Below, in pieces: positions 44,395-53,538 of a stretch of 64,000 bases of DNA; the first letter of the stretch is position 1; each line of letters begins with the position of its first letter. The stretch is from Streptomyces sp. NBC_01707 (lineage in GTDB: Bacteria > Actinomycetota > Actinomycetes > Streptomycetales > Streptomycetaceae). Under the pieces are notes generated by a model. That model was not told where the DNA came from and did no database searches. It saw nothing but the letters and a program-made list of their open reading frames with translations. Location of the stretch: NCBI RefSeq assembly GCF_041438805.1, contig NZ_CP109190.1, positions 868,001-932,000 on the forward strand, in the 5' to 3' direction. The position numbers and the translations under genes were made by a program.

Positions 44395-45794
44395 CAATGC
44401 CGTTGCTTTTAGTGGTCGTGCCACCGGTTGTTCAAGGCCACGGCGACCGGTGGACGACGGCTGCTGGAGGGTTCGCCAGGGGCTTTGCTCGCGTAGCCGG
44501 TGATGCAGGAACGGATCTTGCGAGGGCAGTCACGGGATCTTCGGCGGGGCAGCAGACTGCGGCCGATTTCAGAGAGTCCGAGGCGTCGGTCCTGCTTGCG
44601 AGCTGAGGGGGGAAAAGCCGCTGGGTGAGGTCACCGAGCGGCGGACGACGTGCAGGGCCCGGGTGAACGAGGTCCGCTCGGCGACGCTGTGGTGCAGGCG
44701 GGCGGCCTCGTCCAGCAGGTCCCGGGTGGCGTGGTGCACGATCAAGTGCGCGTAGATTTCCTGCCGCACGCCGTCCGGTGTCTGCGACCTGAGGACCGGC
44801 CGGCCGCGCTGGTGGGTCTTGATCTCGTCGAAGACGAGTTCAATCTCCCAGCGCCGGGCGTAGAGGACGGCGAGTTCTTCGGCGGGGTACTTCTCATGGT
44901 CGGTCAGGCTGGTGATGAGCCGGACGATGTCGGCCTGCCCGTCGACGCGGTACTCGATCACCCGGACCAGTGCCGGCGGCGCCTTGACGGTTCCGGCCGC
45001 CTTGCTGTGCTTGTTCGCCTCGATTCGGGCGAGGTAGCTGCCGTCTGGCAGGACGTCCTGGACCCGGCGGGCCTTGCGTCGCTCGATTCGCCACAGCAGG
45101 TGCACGCCCTGGTCCCGGAGCCGGTGCCAGCGGGCCAGACCCCACAGTCCTCGGTCAGCTAGAAGCAGCGTGCCGGTTCCGACATGGGCGTCCAGGGCGT
45201 CGGAGACGATGCGCTCGGAATCCTTGAACCCGCCGATCGCGGCGTCCAGGACGGCGTGAGAGGAACACTCGGCCACCGCGACCACTCTCGCCTGCGGATA
45301 GCCCATGGGACTGCGCTGGGATCCGGACTTGCCGAATGCATCGTTGTTGCCCGCAGAGTCAGGTACAGCCAGCAGCATCCCGTCCAGGGCCAGCACCCGC
45401 AGCCCTCGAAACAGCTCGCAGTCCGCGCCGAGCGGCCGGGCCACGGACTGGAACAGTTCCCGCATCACCGGCCAGCCGAGCCGCTGCCGGGCCCTGGTCA
45501 GCGACGACTTGTTCACCCCGGGCCAGGACCGCAGTCCCTTGTCGCCGGTCTTCACCAGCCGGAGGACCTCCAAGTAGTCGGCCTGCGGGAACAAGCACAT
45601 CGCCAGCACGAAATACACCGTGAACCGGGCGGACAACAGACGCCGGCGCTTCTCCGAGCGCCCCGCCTCACCCACCACCCGGTCCACCAACTCAGGCGGA
45701 CACGACCGGGTCAAGACCCCTAACCCCAGCCGCTCCAGTCGCGATATCAACACACCGCTTCAACCGCCCGGACCCCGCAAAAGCAACGGCATTG
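44395..45794 (-). mobile_element. Intact IS4-family insertion sequence
   Basis: A 1,400-bp element bounded by perfect 16-bp inverted repeats, CAATGCCGTTGCTTTT (44395-44410) and its complement (45779-45794), and flanked by identical 10-bp direct repeats GAACGCATGG (44385-44394 and 45795-45804). It carries one full-length transposase gene. Perfect ends and target duplication indicate a recent, probably still functional insertion. Confidence 0.93.
44569..45753 (-). CDS. IS4-family DDE transposase
   Basis: A 394-residue transposase. The catalytic acids are D124 in LALDGMLL, D200 in LLLADRG and E305; the family signature Y-2-R-3-E-6-K is exact (Y298, R301, E305, K312 in YARRWEIELVFDEIK). The N-terminal IS4 domain (RLERLGLGVLTRSCPPELVD) is present. 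ATG lies 26 bases inside the right inverted repeat. No frameshift, so full transposition activity is plausible. Confidence 0.95.
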   Translation of the reverse strand: MLISRLERLGLGVLTRSCPPELVDRVVGEAGRSEKRRRLLSARFTVYFVLAMCLFPQADYLEVLRLVKTGDKGLRSWPGVNKSSLTRARQRLGWPVMRELFQSVARPLGADCELFRGLRVLALDGMLLAVPDSAGNNDAFGKSGSQRSPMGYPQARVVAVAECSSHAVLDAAIGGFKDSERIVSDALDAHVGTGTLLLADRGLWGLARWHRLRDQGVHLLWRIERRKARRVQDVLPDGSYLARIEANKHSKAAGTVKAPPALVRVIEYRVDGQADIVRLITSLTDHEKYPAEELAVLYARRWEIELVFDEIKTHQRGRPVLRSQTPDGVRQEIYAHLIVHHATRDLLDEAARLHHSVAERTSFTRALHVVRRSVTSPSGFSPLSSQAGPTPRTL

Positions 45795-45867
45795 GAACGC
45801 ATGGCCTGGGGGGTGGTGTCACCGACTCCGGAGGCATCGACCGACCGCTGATTAGCGCCTCTGTGTG

Positions 45868-46131
45868 TCAAGCCGCTGATGCAAGTTGGCTCCGCTGGTC
45901 TCGTTCCATGGTCCGGTAGACGACGTGCGAGAGCCGTAGTTTGAGGGCCCTGCGTGCCTCTGCCGGTGTCGTTCCTTCGCTGATTTTGCGGAGGTAGTAC
46001 TCCTGGCCGCGGCCGCCATCGCGGATCTGGGAGACGGCGATGATATGCAGGACGGAGTTCAAGGCCCGGTTACCGCCGGTGTTGAGACGGTGGCGAACGT
46101 TCTTGCCGCTCGAGGCGTCTGGCTCGATTCA
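45868..46131 (-). mobile_element. IS110-family transposase, C-terminal fragment
   Basis: The minus strand encodes IEPDASSGKNVRHRLNTGGN, RALNSVLHIIAVSQIRDGGR and ISEGTTPAEARRALK, diagnostic of the IS110/IS116 C-terminal transposase domain including the serine-containing SSGKNVRH motif. An in-frame stop cuts it off at 46131. The N-terminal DEDD domain is missing. Confidence 0.8.
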
Positions 46132-46260
46132 CGAGTCGTGGCAGCGGTTGTTCACGGGGTTGGGAGGCATCTTCTTCGACGGTTCAGTGATGTTCACGAA
46201 TTTTTGACAGCATGGGGGTTCTTGCCAGGGCAGCATCCGAGGGCGGTGGTCACGCCTGGC

Positions 46261-46644
46261 GGGCGTGAAGGACCATGAAGGACGGTAGTCCGGCACGCCG
46301 AAGCTGCATGGTGGCGAGCTCACGTCCGGTGCTGGCTCGTGGACGGCTTCGATCCTGAAGCCGTGCCCCACCAGCGCGGTGAGATAGGTGGAGAGCGTCC
46401 GGTGCTGGTTGCCTGCCCGCCGGGCGCCCTCGGGGTTGACCGAACGCCAGAACCCTTCGGTGAGGTAGTCACCGACAACCCGGTGCACGGCTCCGTCCTC
46501 AGTCTCCGTGCAGGTGGCCCGCGGTACCTCGAAGCAGGGGTACGGAATGGTGAAGCCCAGAGAGCCGTCCGAGGTAAGGACCCTCCGCACGTCTGTAAGC
46601 GCGGCGCGGTCGGGCACATTGTTCGGGGACAGGCCGGCGGTCAC
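46261..46644 (-). pseudogene. SAM methyltransferase, C-terminal fragment
   Basis: The piece DVRRVLTSDGSLGFTIPYPC, followed by HRTLSTYLTALVGHGFRIEA and VHEPAPD, matches the last third of class I methyltransferases of the UbiE/COQ5 type. The SAM-binding N-terminus (GxGxG) is missing. It borders the IS110 fragment, so loss was probably IS-associated. Confidence 0.6.
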
Positions 46645-46829
46645 TCAGTCGCTCCGCGTATCAGTCGGCGATCGTGTCCCAGGTGTCAGCCATCAAAGCT
46701 TGAGTGTTGCTCGACGCCTTGTGGTCCTCATCATCGACATAGGTCACGGCAGCAGAGTCCGGTCCCACCACACACCACTGACATCACACTCAGTCAGCCC
46801 TTGCTGCGAGGCCGGGCCGAGCACAATCG

Positions 46830-47257
46830 TCAGGCCTCGTCGGCGTACCGCTGCAGCACCGGCCACACAACGACCAGCGGCCCACCCGCGGACGTGGCAT
46901 GCGCTGCCGACACCAGACGACACAGTCGCCCCCACCCCGCAGCATCCTGCGCAAGCAGCGTCACCCGCAGCGGTACCTCAACCACGTGCACTCCCCCACG
47001 CACCGGAGTCCGCCCGCGCCGCGCCGGGCCCGCCGGCAAGTACAGGGCAACCGCGACGTCGACACCGAAAACCGGCCGCACACCCGCCGCTGTCGCGGCC
47101 TTCGCGAAGTGGACAACGCCGGTGACGGTGTCCCGGTCGGTCAGCGCGAGCGTCCCATACTCCGCTCGACAGCCCGGGCGACCGAGTCATGCGGATGAGA
47201 GGCGCCATAACGGCCGGAATAGCCGCTGGCGACATGCAGATGTACACCACCACCCAT
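46830..47257 (-). pseudogene. DnaE-like polymerase, N-terminal PHP fragment
   Basis: ATG 47257 begins MGGGVHLHVASGYSGRYGAS, then a shift leads to LALTDRDTVTGVVHFAKAAT, RPVFGVDVAVALYLP, and RVTLLAQDAAGWGRLCRLVS, ending YADEA at 46830. This is the PHP-domain start of error-prone DNA polymerase III alpha-type proteins (about 1,000-1,200 residues when whole). Only about 140 residues remain and one frameshift is present. Confidence 0.7.
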
Positions 47258-47519
47258 CACGACCTCCGGTCACATCCCAAAAACTACCCAGACACCCTGG
47301 CAGGACCCCCGCGGTACTCGAACATAAATCGAACACGCGAGCTACGACACGCCGCCGCCAGTGAGGCGCTCACTGTTGTTGTGAGCCATGGCAGAAATGT
47401 AGACCACGTGGTAAGTATTTCTGTCGATCGGCCCGGCCCGGGCCGGACGCCGACTCAGCACGGGGACCCCACACCCGCCGCCGGGCCGCGAACAACCGCC
47501 ATCTTCGAAAGGACAGGGT

Positions 47520-48506
47520 GTGGAGAGCATCACCAAGAACCGGCAGTCCCCCGAGGTGCTGCGCGCCATGGTCGAGCGCGCTTACGGAGCCGAACAGGTG
47601 CCCACCGGGGAGGGATGGGCCAGCGAGCTGGGCCACGGCTGGTTCAACGTCGCCTACCGCATCCGGCTACGGAACGGCGCCGACGTCGTCCTGAAGATCG
47701 CCCCGCCCCCGCAGGTAGAGGTCATGACCTACGAGCGCGGCGCCATGTCGATCGAACTGAAAACGCTGGAACTGATCCGCACCCAGACCTCGGTGGCGGT
47801 CCCTGACGTCCACTACGCCGACCAGAGCCACGAGCTGTGCGACGCCGACTACTTCTTCATGCCGTACATCGACGCCGACAACCTCGGCATCATCTCCTCC
47901 GAGCTCCGCGCCGCCGAGCGGGACGCCTACATGGAGCAGCTCGGCGCGGCCAACCGCGAGATCAACTCCATTCGCGGCCCCGGCTTCGGACCGCTGGCCG
48001 GGCCCCACGACCCGAGCTGGCGGCGCGTGTTCACCGACATCGTCGAGGACGTCCTGGTCAACGGTGAACGCCGCGGGGTCGACATCGGCTGGGAGTACGA
48101 CACGGTGCGCGCGGTGGTGGCCGAACACGCCGACAGCCTCGACGAGGTGAGCGAACCGCGCCTGGTCGAGTGGGACCTGTGGGACAGCAACGTCATGGTC
48201 CGCGACGGCAAGATCGCCTGCATCATCGACCACGAACGCGCCTTCTGGGGCGACCCGTTGATGGAGGCCAACTTCACCGGTACGCAGCTGTCCGCCTTCG
48301 GCGACCCGACCGCCTTCTTGCGCGGCTACGGCCACCCCCAGCTGACCGAGACCGAGCAGGTGCGCCGCCGCCTGTACTGCCTCCACCTGATGCTGATCAT
48401 GGTCATCGAGACCGTGTACCGCGGCCACACCGACACCAAGCAGTACGACTTCGCCCGCCCCGTCCTCGACGAGGCGATGGCACTGCTCGGCCGAACTCGC
48501 CAGTGA
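47520..48506 (+). CDS. Phosphotransferase (APH-like kinase fold)
   Basis: A 328-residue small-molecule kinase. N-lobe: ELGHGWFNVAYRIRLRNGAD and VVLKIAPPP with the ATP-binding Lys. The catalytic loop is EWDLWDSNVMVRDG, with Asp and Asn of the Brenner motif kept but His replaced by Glu-Trp; metal Asp is in IIDHERAFWGDP. The sequence fits the aminoglycoside/macrolide/choline kinase-like family. Its stop overlaps the start of a MATE exporter, which suggests drug modification coupled with efflux. Substrate unknown. Confidence 0.85.
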   Translation: MESITKNRQSPEVLRAMVERAYGAEQVPTGEGWASELGHGWFNVAYRIRLRNGADVVLKIAPPPQVEVMTYERGAMSIELKTLELIRTQTSVAVPDVHYADQSHELCDADYFFMPYIDADNLGIISSELRAAERDAYMEQLGAANREINSIRGPGFGPLAGPHDPSWRRVFTDIVEDVLVNGERRGVDIGWEYDTVRAVVAEHADSLDEVSEPRLVEWDLWDSNVMVRDGKIACIIDHERAFWGDPLMEANFTGTQLSAFGDPTAFLRGYGHPQLTETEQVRRRLYCLHLMLIMVIETVYRGHTDTKQYDFARPVLDEAMALLGRTRQ

Positions 48507-49867
48507 TACGCCAACACACCGTCTCCGCTACAGCGGACGACCACACCACGCGGCTCGGCACCGAGCACGTGGGCCGGCTGCTGTGGCGGGCCTGCACCCA
48601 GACCACGGCCGCCGTTGGCGTCTACGGCATCTACGCCCTGACCAACGCCTGGTTCGTCGGCCACGGCGTGGGCGACACAGCGATGGCCGCGGTCAACCTC
48701 GTCGCCCCGCTCCTGCTGCTGCTCGGCGCGGTGTCCACCACCGTCGGCGCGGGCGGCGCCTCCCTGATCTCCCGTGCCCTGGGTGCGGGTGACCGGCAGG
48801 CCGCCGCCCGCGCCGCAGGAAACTCCTTCACCTTGTTCTGGGCCTGCGCCACCGCCACCACCGTGCTCGGCCTGATCTTCCTCAACCCCCTGCTCACCCT
48901 GCTCGGCGCGCAGGGCGAATTGCGGGAGAGCGCACGCCCCTACGCCGTGGTCCTGCTGTGCGGAGCACTGGTGTCCACCGGTTTCTCCAGCCTCGTACGC
49001 GCCGAGGGCAGGATGGGCTACTCGACGCTGCTGTGGCTGGTGCCCGTCGCCGTGCAGATCACGCTCGACCCGCTGCTGATCTTCGCCCTCGACATGGGGG
49101 TACGCGGCGCCGCTCTCGGCACCGTCGGCGGACAGGCCGTCTCCGCAGCGATGAGCCTGTGGTTCTTCTTCGCGCAGCGCCGCCGCCCCTACCGCATCAC
49201 CCTGGAAGACTTGCGCCCCCACGGCCCGACACTACGAGCCCTGCTCGGCATGGGCCTGCCCTCGTTCCTGGCCGGCACCGGCGTCACGTCCCTGGCCGTT
49301 CTCGTCAACGCCACTCTCGCGAACAGCGGATCGGCCACCGCGCTGGCCGCCTATGCCGTCTGCGCCCGCCTGCAGACCTTCGTGATGATGCCGCACACCG
49401 GCATCAGCCAGGGACTGCAGCCCATCGTCGGCTATAACAGCGGCCGCGGCCTGCCCGACCGCGCCCGGCGCGCCCGCAACCTCGCCCTGCGCGCATCCCT
49501 GCTGTACGGACTGCTCATCGCCACAGTCCTCGCCCTGCTCGCCAAGCCTCTGGCCGCACTGTTCCTCAACGACCCCGACACCATCACCACCGCCGCACAC
49601 GCACTGCAGGTCATCGCCATTGGCCTGCCCGCCGCCGGAATCGGCCCTCTGGTGGCCGCCTACGCTCAGGCCCTGGGCCGGCCCACCCCCGCCTACCTGA
49701 TATCCATCGGCACGCTTCTCGTGATCAAAGTGCCGCTCATCGCGACCCTGGGACAACTGGGGACCAGCGGGGTGTGGGCGGGCCTGGCGGCCGGTGAACT
49801 GGCCTCGGCAGCTGCGGCGGCGTTCCTGCTGTGGCGGCTGCGCGATGCTACGCCGAAGGCTCCTTGA
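48503..49867 (+). CDS. MATE-family efflux transporter
   Basis: A 454-residue exporter with about twelve membrane helices in two similar halves. Typical MATE segments: YALTNAWFVGHGVGDTAMAA, ISRALGAGDRQAA and PHTGISQGLQPIVGYNSGRG. GTG 48503 overlaps the stop of the phosphotransferase gene (GTGA), showing translational coupling. It would use a sodium or proton gradient to expel cationic drugs. The last 20 bases overlap the convergent TetR gene. Intact. Confidence 0.93.
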   Translation: MIRQHTVSATADDHTTRLGTEHVGRLLWRACTQTTAAVGVYGIYALTNAWFVGHGVGDTAMAAVNLVAPLLLLLGAVSTTVGAGGASLISRALGAGDRQAAARAAGNSFTLFWACATATTVLGLIFLNPLLTLLGAQGELRESARPYAVVLLCGALVSTGFSSLVRAEGRMGYSTLLWLVPVAVQITLDPLLIFALDMGVRGAALGTVGGQAVSAAMSLWFFFAQRRRPYRITLEDLRPHGPTLRALLGMGLPSFLAGTGVTSLAVLVNATLANSGSATALAAYAVCARLQTFVMMPHTGISQGLQPIVGYNSGRGLPDRARRARNLALRASLLYGLLIATVLALLAKPLAALFLNDPDTITTAAHALQVIAIGLPAAGIGPLVAAYAQALGRPTPAYLISIGTLLVIKVPLIATLGQLGTSGVWAGLAAGELASAAAAAFLLWRLRDATPKAP

Positions 49868-50462
49868 GGAGCTGCAGCACGAACGCCCGCAGGACCTGGG
49901 CCATGTCCACCTCCTGCGGGCTGGTCAGCCACTGCACCTGCAATCCGTCCATCAACGCCACAAAGGCCGCTGCGGCGGACTCGGCCTCCACACCGTCGCG
50001 CAACGCCCCCTGCTCGGCCAGCTCCCCGAGCGCACGGTGCACATACGCGCGCGTCATCGTGTAGTGCGCCTGGAAGTACCCGTGCGCCGGATGGCCCTCG
50101 GCGATGGCCTCGGCAGCCAGCCGCACGTACAGGTCGACCATTCCGTGACGCCGGGCATTGTGATCGGCCAGATCGACCAGATGCTGCACCGCTGCCAGTG
50201 GCGACGAGTCCTTCGGCGCGACGTTCTCGCGGTCTTCCTCGTCCCGGCGCTCCAACACAGCTGTCAGCAGCGCCTCACGGTCGGGGAAGTAGTAGAGCAG
50301 GCCTACATGGCTGATCCCGGCACGCTTGGCGATCTCTCGCACCGAAGCGCCGTGGTAGCCGACATCCGCATACACCTCGGCGGCAGCCGATACGATCTGT
50401 TCACGACGCGCGCGTCCCTTCGCATACCCGCCGCGATTCCCAGACGCTTTGCCATCAGACAT
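49848..50462 (-). CDS. TetR-family regulator, convergent with MATE gene
   Basis: A 204-residue regulator. DNA-binding domain: ARREQIVSAAAEVYADVGYH and ASVREIAKRAGISHVGLLYY followed by FPDREALLTAVL. The C-terminal ligand domain is normal in length. ATG 50462 is the family start. It overlaps the MATE gene by 20 bases in a convergent manner, so transcriptional interference is possible. It probably controls the exporter pair in response to the exported compound. Confidence 0.9.
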   Translation of the reverse strand: MSDGKASGNRGGYAKGRARREQIVSAAAEVYADVGYHGASVREIAKRAGISHVGLLYYFPDREALLTAVLERRDEEDRENVAPKDSSPLAAVQHLVDLADHNARRHGMVDLYVRLAAEAIAEGHPAHGYFQAHYTMTRAYVHRALGELAEQGALRDGVEAESAAAAFVALMDGLQVQWLTSPQEVDMAQVLRAFVLQLLKEPSA

Positions 50463-50575
50463 GCCCCCATCATCGCAGCAAGGGTGATCCGGAGATCGCG
50501 GCGTGGGGGGTGTCCATGGGCACCGCGCTGGAGTACGGGCTGTCACCCGAGGGGCATCCGGAGCGGAAGGACAGG

Positions 50576-51187
50576 ATGATCACCTCTGCTCTGTTCGTCG
50601 GTGCTGAGCTGGCCGAAGCCCCCTATGAGGCCGGGCCGGTCATGCACTGGCGCGATGTCCGTGAACGGGAGAAGAACGCTGGGACTTGGCCGGTGAAGGC
50701 CGACCGCGACCGTCCTCGCTGGGACTGGTCCCCGCTGGAAGGGATCGGCCCGCTCCGGTTCGGGATGAGCCCGCAGCAGGTAGCGGCCGCGGTGGGCGGC
50801 GAAGTGCCAGCGGGGAGGCAGGGACACTATCCCCATTGGTGGTGGCGCAGCGCCGGGCAGTGGAACCTGGTCGACGACCGGTTCGAAAAGACCGGGGTGA
50901 GCGCGCACTACTCGTATCAGGAGGGCCTCCCGCGGCTGGGGGCCGTGACCGTGCACGGCCGGACCGGACCTCAGGTCATGTACGCCGGTATTCGGCTGAT
51001 CGGCATGACGCCCTCTGCCCTTGATGCGGCCCTGCTTCAGCACATCGAAGACGACGACGCAGGGCTGCTCTTCACCCCTGGCGGAAGCCCCGTCCCCGCC
51101 GGGCTCAACATAGACGTAAGCGCTACCAGAGCCGGAGACGCCGCAGTCAGCGAGGCCAGCTTCGCCTCGGCGGACTGGGAGTTCTGA
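50576..51187 (+). CDS. Hypothetical protein
   Basis: A 203-residue soluble protein with WDWSPLEGIGPLRFGMSPQQ, a segment common to a group of actinobacterial hypothetical proteins, and a beta-rich remainder. ATG 50576 is preceded by GGAAGGA; the frame is open upstream to 50510. It has no signal or membrane helix. Function not recognised; divergent from the TetR gene. Confidence 0.65.
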   Translation: MITSALFVGAELAEAPYEAGPVMHWRDVREREKNAGTWPVKADRDRPRWDWSPLEGIGPLRFGMSPQQVAAAVGGEVPAGRQGHYPHWWWRSAGQWNLVDDRFEKTGVSAHYSYQEGLPRLGAVTVHGRTGPQVMYAGIRLIGMTPSALDAALLQHIEDDDAGLLFTPGGSPVPAGLNIDVSATRAGDAAVSEASFASADWEF

Positions 51188-51486
51188 CCGATACGCAGAC
51201 CGAAACACCATGACGCTGTTTTTCGCGTATCGAGTGTGCATGTAGTTGGCGAGGCGGGCCAACTACGCCACTCAGTCACAGTTGTGAATGAGCGTTTCAG
51301 TTGGCCCCTGAGCGTTGTACTTGGCCCGGCTGAGAGTGACGGTTGGCCCGGGCCGTTCGCGGGTGGCGCTCCGCCGACCCGAGCGGCTGCAGCGTCATGG
51401 GTTTTCTCGTTACTCCACAGCGCGGCCGATGAGTTTGTGGCTCCCGGCCGGTCCAGACTCGTGACACCCCAGGAAAGGACAACGCC

Positions 51487-52092
51487 ATGTCGGAGCTTCT
51501 CGTCGACTTCATCACCTCCCTCGACGGCCACGCATCGGGAGAAGGATGGCCCGGCTTCTGGGGCCTCGAGGGCCCGGAGTACCTCGCATGGCTCGGCGAG
51601 CAGCCCGAGGCCACCTACCTCATGGGAGCGAACACCTACCGCCTCATGTCGGGCTTCGCCGCAGGCGAGGTCCCGAATGGCCAAGACGAGTTCAGGCCCG
51701 AAGAAGAGGCGTCCGTCGACGAGCTCACGCAAGCGTCCAAGGTGGTGTTCTCCTCCTCACTCGAGAAGCCACTGACGTGGGCCAACTCCACGCTCGTCCG
51801 CGACGACGCCGTCGAGGCGGTCCGCGCCATGAAGTCGAGTGGCTCGGGGCTCCTCAGCACGATCGGCAGCGTCAGCCTGTGCCGGTCCCTGCTACGTGCC
51901 GGACTCGTCGACCGCTTCCGGGTCGTGATGTTTCCGGTGATCACCGGGGCCACGGGCGAAGAACGCATCTACGACGGCTATCCGGACGTTGCCCTCGAGA
52001 TGATCGAGCACCGCACCTTCGACGGCCGCATCCAACTGGTCGAGTACAAGCCCCGCGTGCTCGAGCACCCGCCGCTCGGCGTCCCTGCGTGA
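51487..52092 (+). CDS. Dihydrofolate-reductase-like (RibD C-terminal) protein
   Basis: A 201-residue reductase-fold protein: LLVDFITSLDGHASGEGWPG, LMGANTYRLMSGFA, SSLEKPLTWANSTLV and LSTIGSVSLCRSLLRAGLVD match the RibD_C/DHFR-like family. Such proteins bind NADPH; most lack known substrates. ATG 51487 follows AGGAAAGGA. It is a single gene, followed by an IS110 fragment. Confidence 0.88.
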   Translation: MSELLVDFITSLDGHASGEGWPGFWGLEGPEYLAWLGEQPEATYLMGANTYRLMSGFAAGEVPNGQDEFRPEEEASVDELTQASKVVFSSSLEKPLTWANSTLVRDDAVEAVRAMKSSGSGLLSTIGSVSLCRSLLRAGLVDRFRVVMFPVITGATGEERIYDGYPDVALEMIEHRTFDGRIQLVEYKPRVLEHPPLGVPA

Positions 52093-52161
52093 CGTCGCCC
52101 CGTCCACCGGTCCGGACGGCCGCGCGGCCGGCGCCGGCGGGCGCGGAGCAAGACCTGATAG

Positions 52162-52275
52162 CAGGCGATTCTCGCCCTCGCCCGCCCCCGCCTCGACGTT
52201 CTGTGGGCCCTCATCCGCGACCAACGCCAGTGGACAGCCCGGCCACCGCAACCGGGCCTGACCGACGCCGCATGA
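52162..52275 (+). mobile_element. IS110-family transposase, extreme C-terminal fragment
   Basis: Thirty-seven codons, QAILALARPRLDVLWALIRD followed by a Pro/Thr tail and stop, match the end of IS110-type transposases of a different subgroup from the 45868 fragment. Two stop codons precede it directly. Confidence 0.55.
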
Positions 52276-52356
52276 AGCGCACGCCTTACTCACGGCGATA
52301 CGGATCCCGGATCTTCCCCGGGCGACTCGTCGTGCCCCAGCCGGTTGCTGTGGTCG

Positions 52357-53313
52357 TTACCTGCGCGGGGGCTTGCGCTGACGGGCCGCGGCTGCCTGGT
52401 CACGAACGTATGGGTCGGCGTCTGCTGCCAGCTGGTCGAGCACGGCTGAGGTCGCCAGGTCTGCGGGCTCCAGGGCGGAAAAGTTGCTCAAGGCGATCGC
52501 GACCCAGGCACGGACGCGGGGGCTGTCGTCGTTCGCCAGCGAGCGGATCTTCTGAAGGGTTCTTGGTTGCTGAAGGAAGCCGAGGGAGCTGAGGGCGGAG
52601 ATTCGCACCTGCGGGGAGGGATCGGCCAGCAGCTGCAACAACAGGTCGATGGCCGCCGGCTCTGTCCCGTGACTGCCGAGGGTGCCCACGACCGCGCTGC
52701 GGATTGCTTCGTCCGAGGCCTGCGCAGCATGGGCCAGCAGGTTGAGATCAGCGGGTTCGGGGACGAAGCCGAGCAGCCAGATTGCCGCCCTGCGAAGGTC
52801 CTCGTCGTTGCCCACGGCGCACGGCAGGATGATTTCGCGCGCGGCAGCCGGGTTCTCCTGCGCGAGTACATGGAGCGTCGTCGAGAGAGAGTCCTGGTCG
52901 TCACCCAGATCGCGGGAGTAGGCCCGCAAAAGGGCGGCAAGGGCCGTGTGGCCGGCAGTCTCGGCGAGAATCCGGGCGAGCGCATGACGGGCGTACCAGT
53001 TTCCCGCCTTCACGGCTGCCGCGAGATGCCGTTCCACGTACGGAATCAGCTCCCGCCGCCGAGCGGCTACGAGCTCTTCTTCGATTTCGGCAAGGTCGTC
53101 GAGGTCGCAGTCCGGATCCGCGAGTCCGGCCGCCAGCTCATCAAGGCGCAGTGTGAGATCACCTGCTGCCCGTTGGCCTTCCAAACCGTCCTCCTCGTGA
53201 TCCTTCAGACCGCACCGAGCCTGCCCCCGCGGGTTTCCCTGCGGTGGTGCAGGCTCACGGAACTGATTGTCCAACAGGCCTCTGACAACGGCGTTCGAGG
53301 CGGCCAGCTTCAC
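52357..53313 (-). CDS. HEAT-repeat protein
   Basis: A 318-residue protein made mostly of HEAT-like helical pairs, e.g. IRSAVVGTLGSHGTEPAAID, PSPQVRISALSSLGFL and DSPRVRAWVAIALSNF. The first 60 residues are not repeat-like and contain a Cys-bearing segment, so the true start could be internal (near residue 55). HEAT proteins act as scaffolds or as phycocyanin-lyase-like enzymes; here no partner is visible. Ends in a basic tail. Confidence 0.75.
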   Translation of the reverse strand: MKLAASNAVVRGLLDNQFREPAPPQGNPRGQARCGLKDHEEDGLEGQRAAGDLTLRLDELAAGLADPDCDLDDLAEIEEELVAARRRELIPYVERHLAAAVKAGNWYARHALARILAETAGHTALAALLRAYSRDLGDDQDSLSTTLHVLAQENPAAAREIILPCAVGNDEDLRRAAIWLLGFVPEPADLNLLAHAAQASDEAIRSAVVGTLGSHGTEPAAIDLLLQLLADPSPQVRISALSSLGFLQQPRTLQKIRSLANDDSPRVRAWVAIALSNFSALEPADLATSAVLDQLAADADPYVRDQAAAARQRKPPRR

Positions 53314-53480
53314 TCAGCCGGTCAGACCCTCCCAACGTCCACGCAGGCCTCCGTGACCTTGACAAAAACCATTGGAAATCAGTCACAGGGGTGCTGTGAC
53401 TGAGCGCCCTTGTTGGCCTCTGAGCGCGATGGCTGGCCGCGGGAGCACACGTCCCTGAGCGGGGTGTGCCGGGCCGTCTG

Positions 53481-53499
53481 CCCCCCCCCCCCCCCCCCC
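53481..53499. repeat. 19-nt poly-C tract
   Basis: An uninterrupted run of 19 C followed by five G, about 40 bases upstream of a frameshifted gene. Long homopolymers are rare even in high-GC genomes. It may be a slippage site or a sequencing artefact. Confidence 0.95.
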
Positions 53500-53538
53500 G
53501 GGGGAGGCCGTTCACGCCGGGTGCGATTCTCTGGGCGG

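Larger units (their letters stand above)
44351..45835. repeat. Palindrome split by the IS4 element
   Basis: GCCTCCGGAGT at 44351-44361 pairs with ACTCCGGAGGC at 45825-45835. Joining the flanks (with one copy of the target duplication) restores a long imperfect hairpin whose inner arms include CTCCCCC and GGGGGG. It may be the terminator of the PHP gene or an older IS end. Confidence 0.65.
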
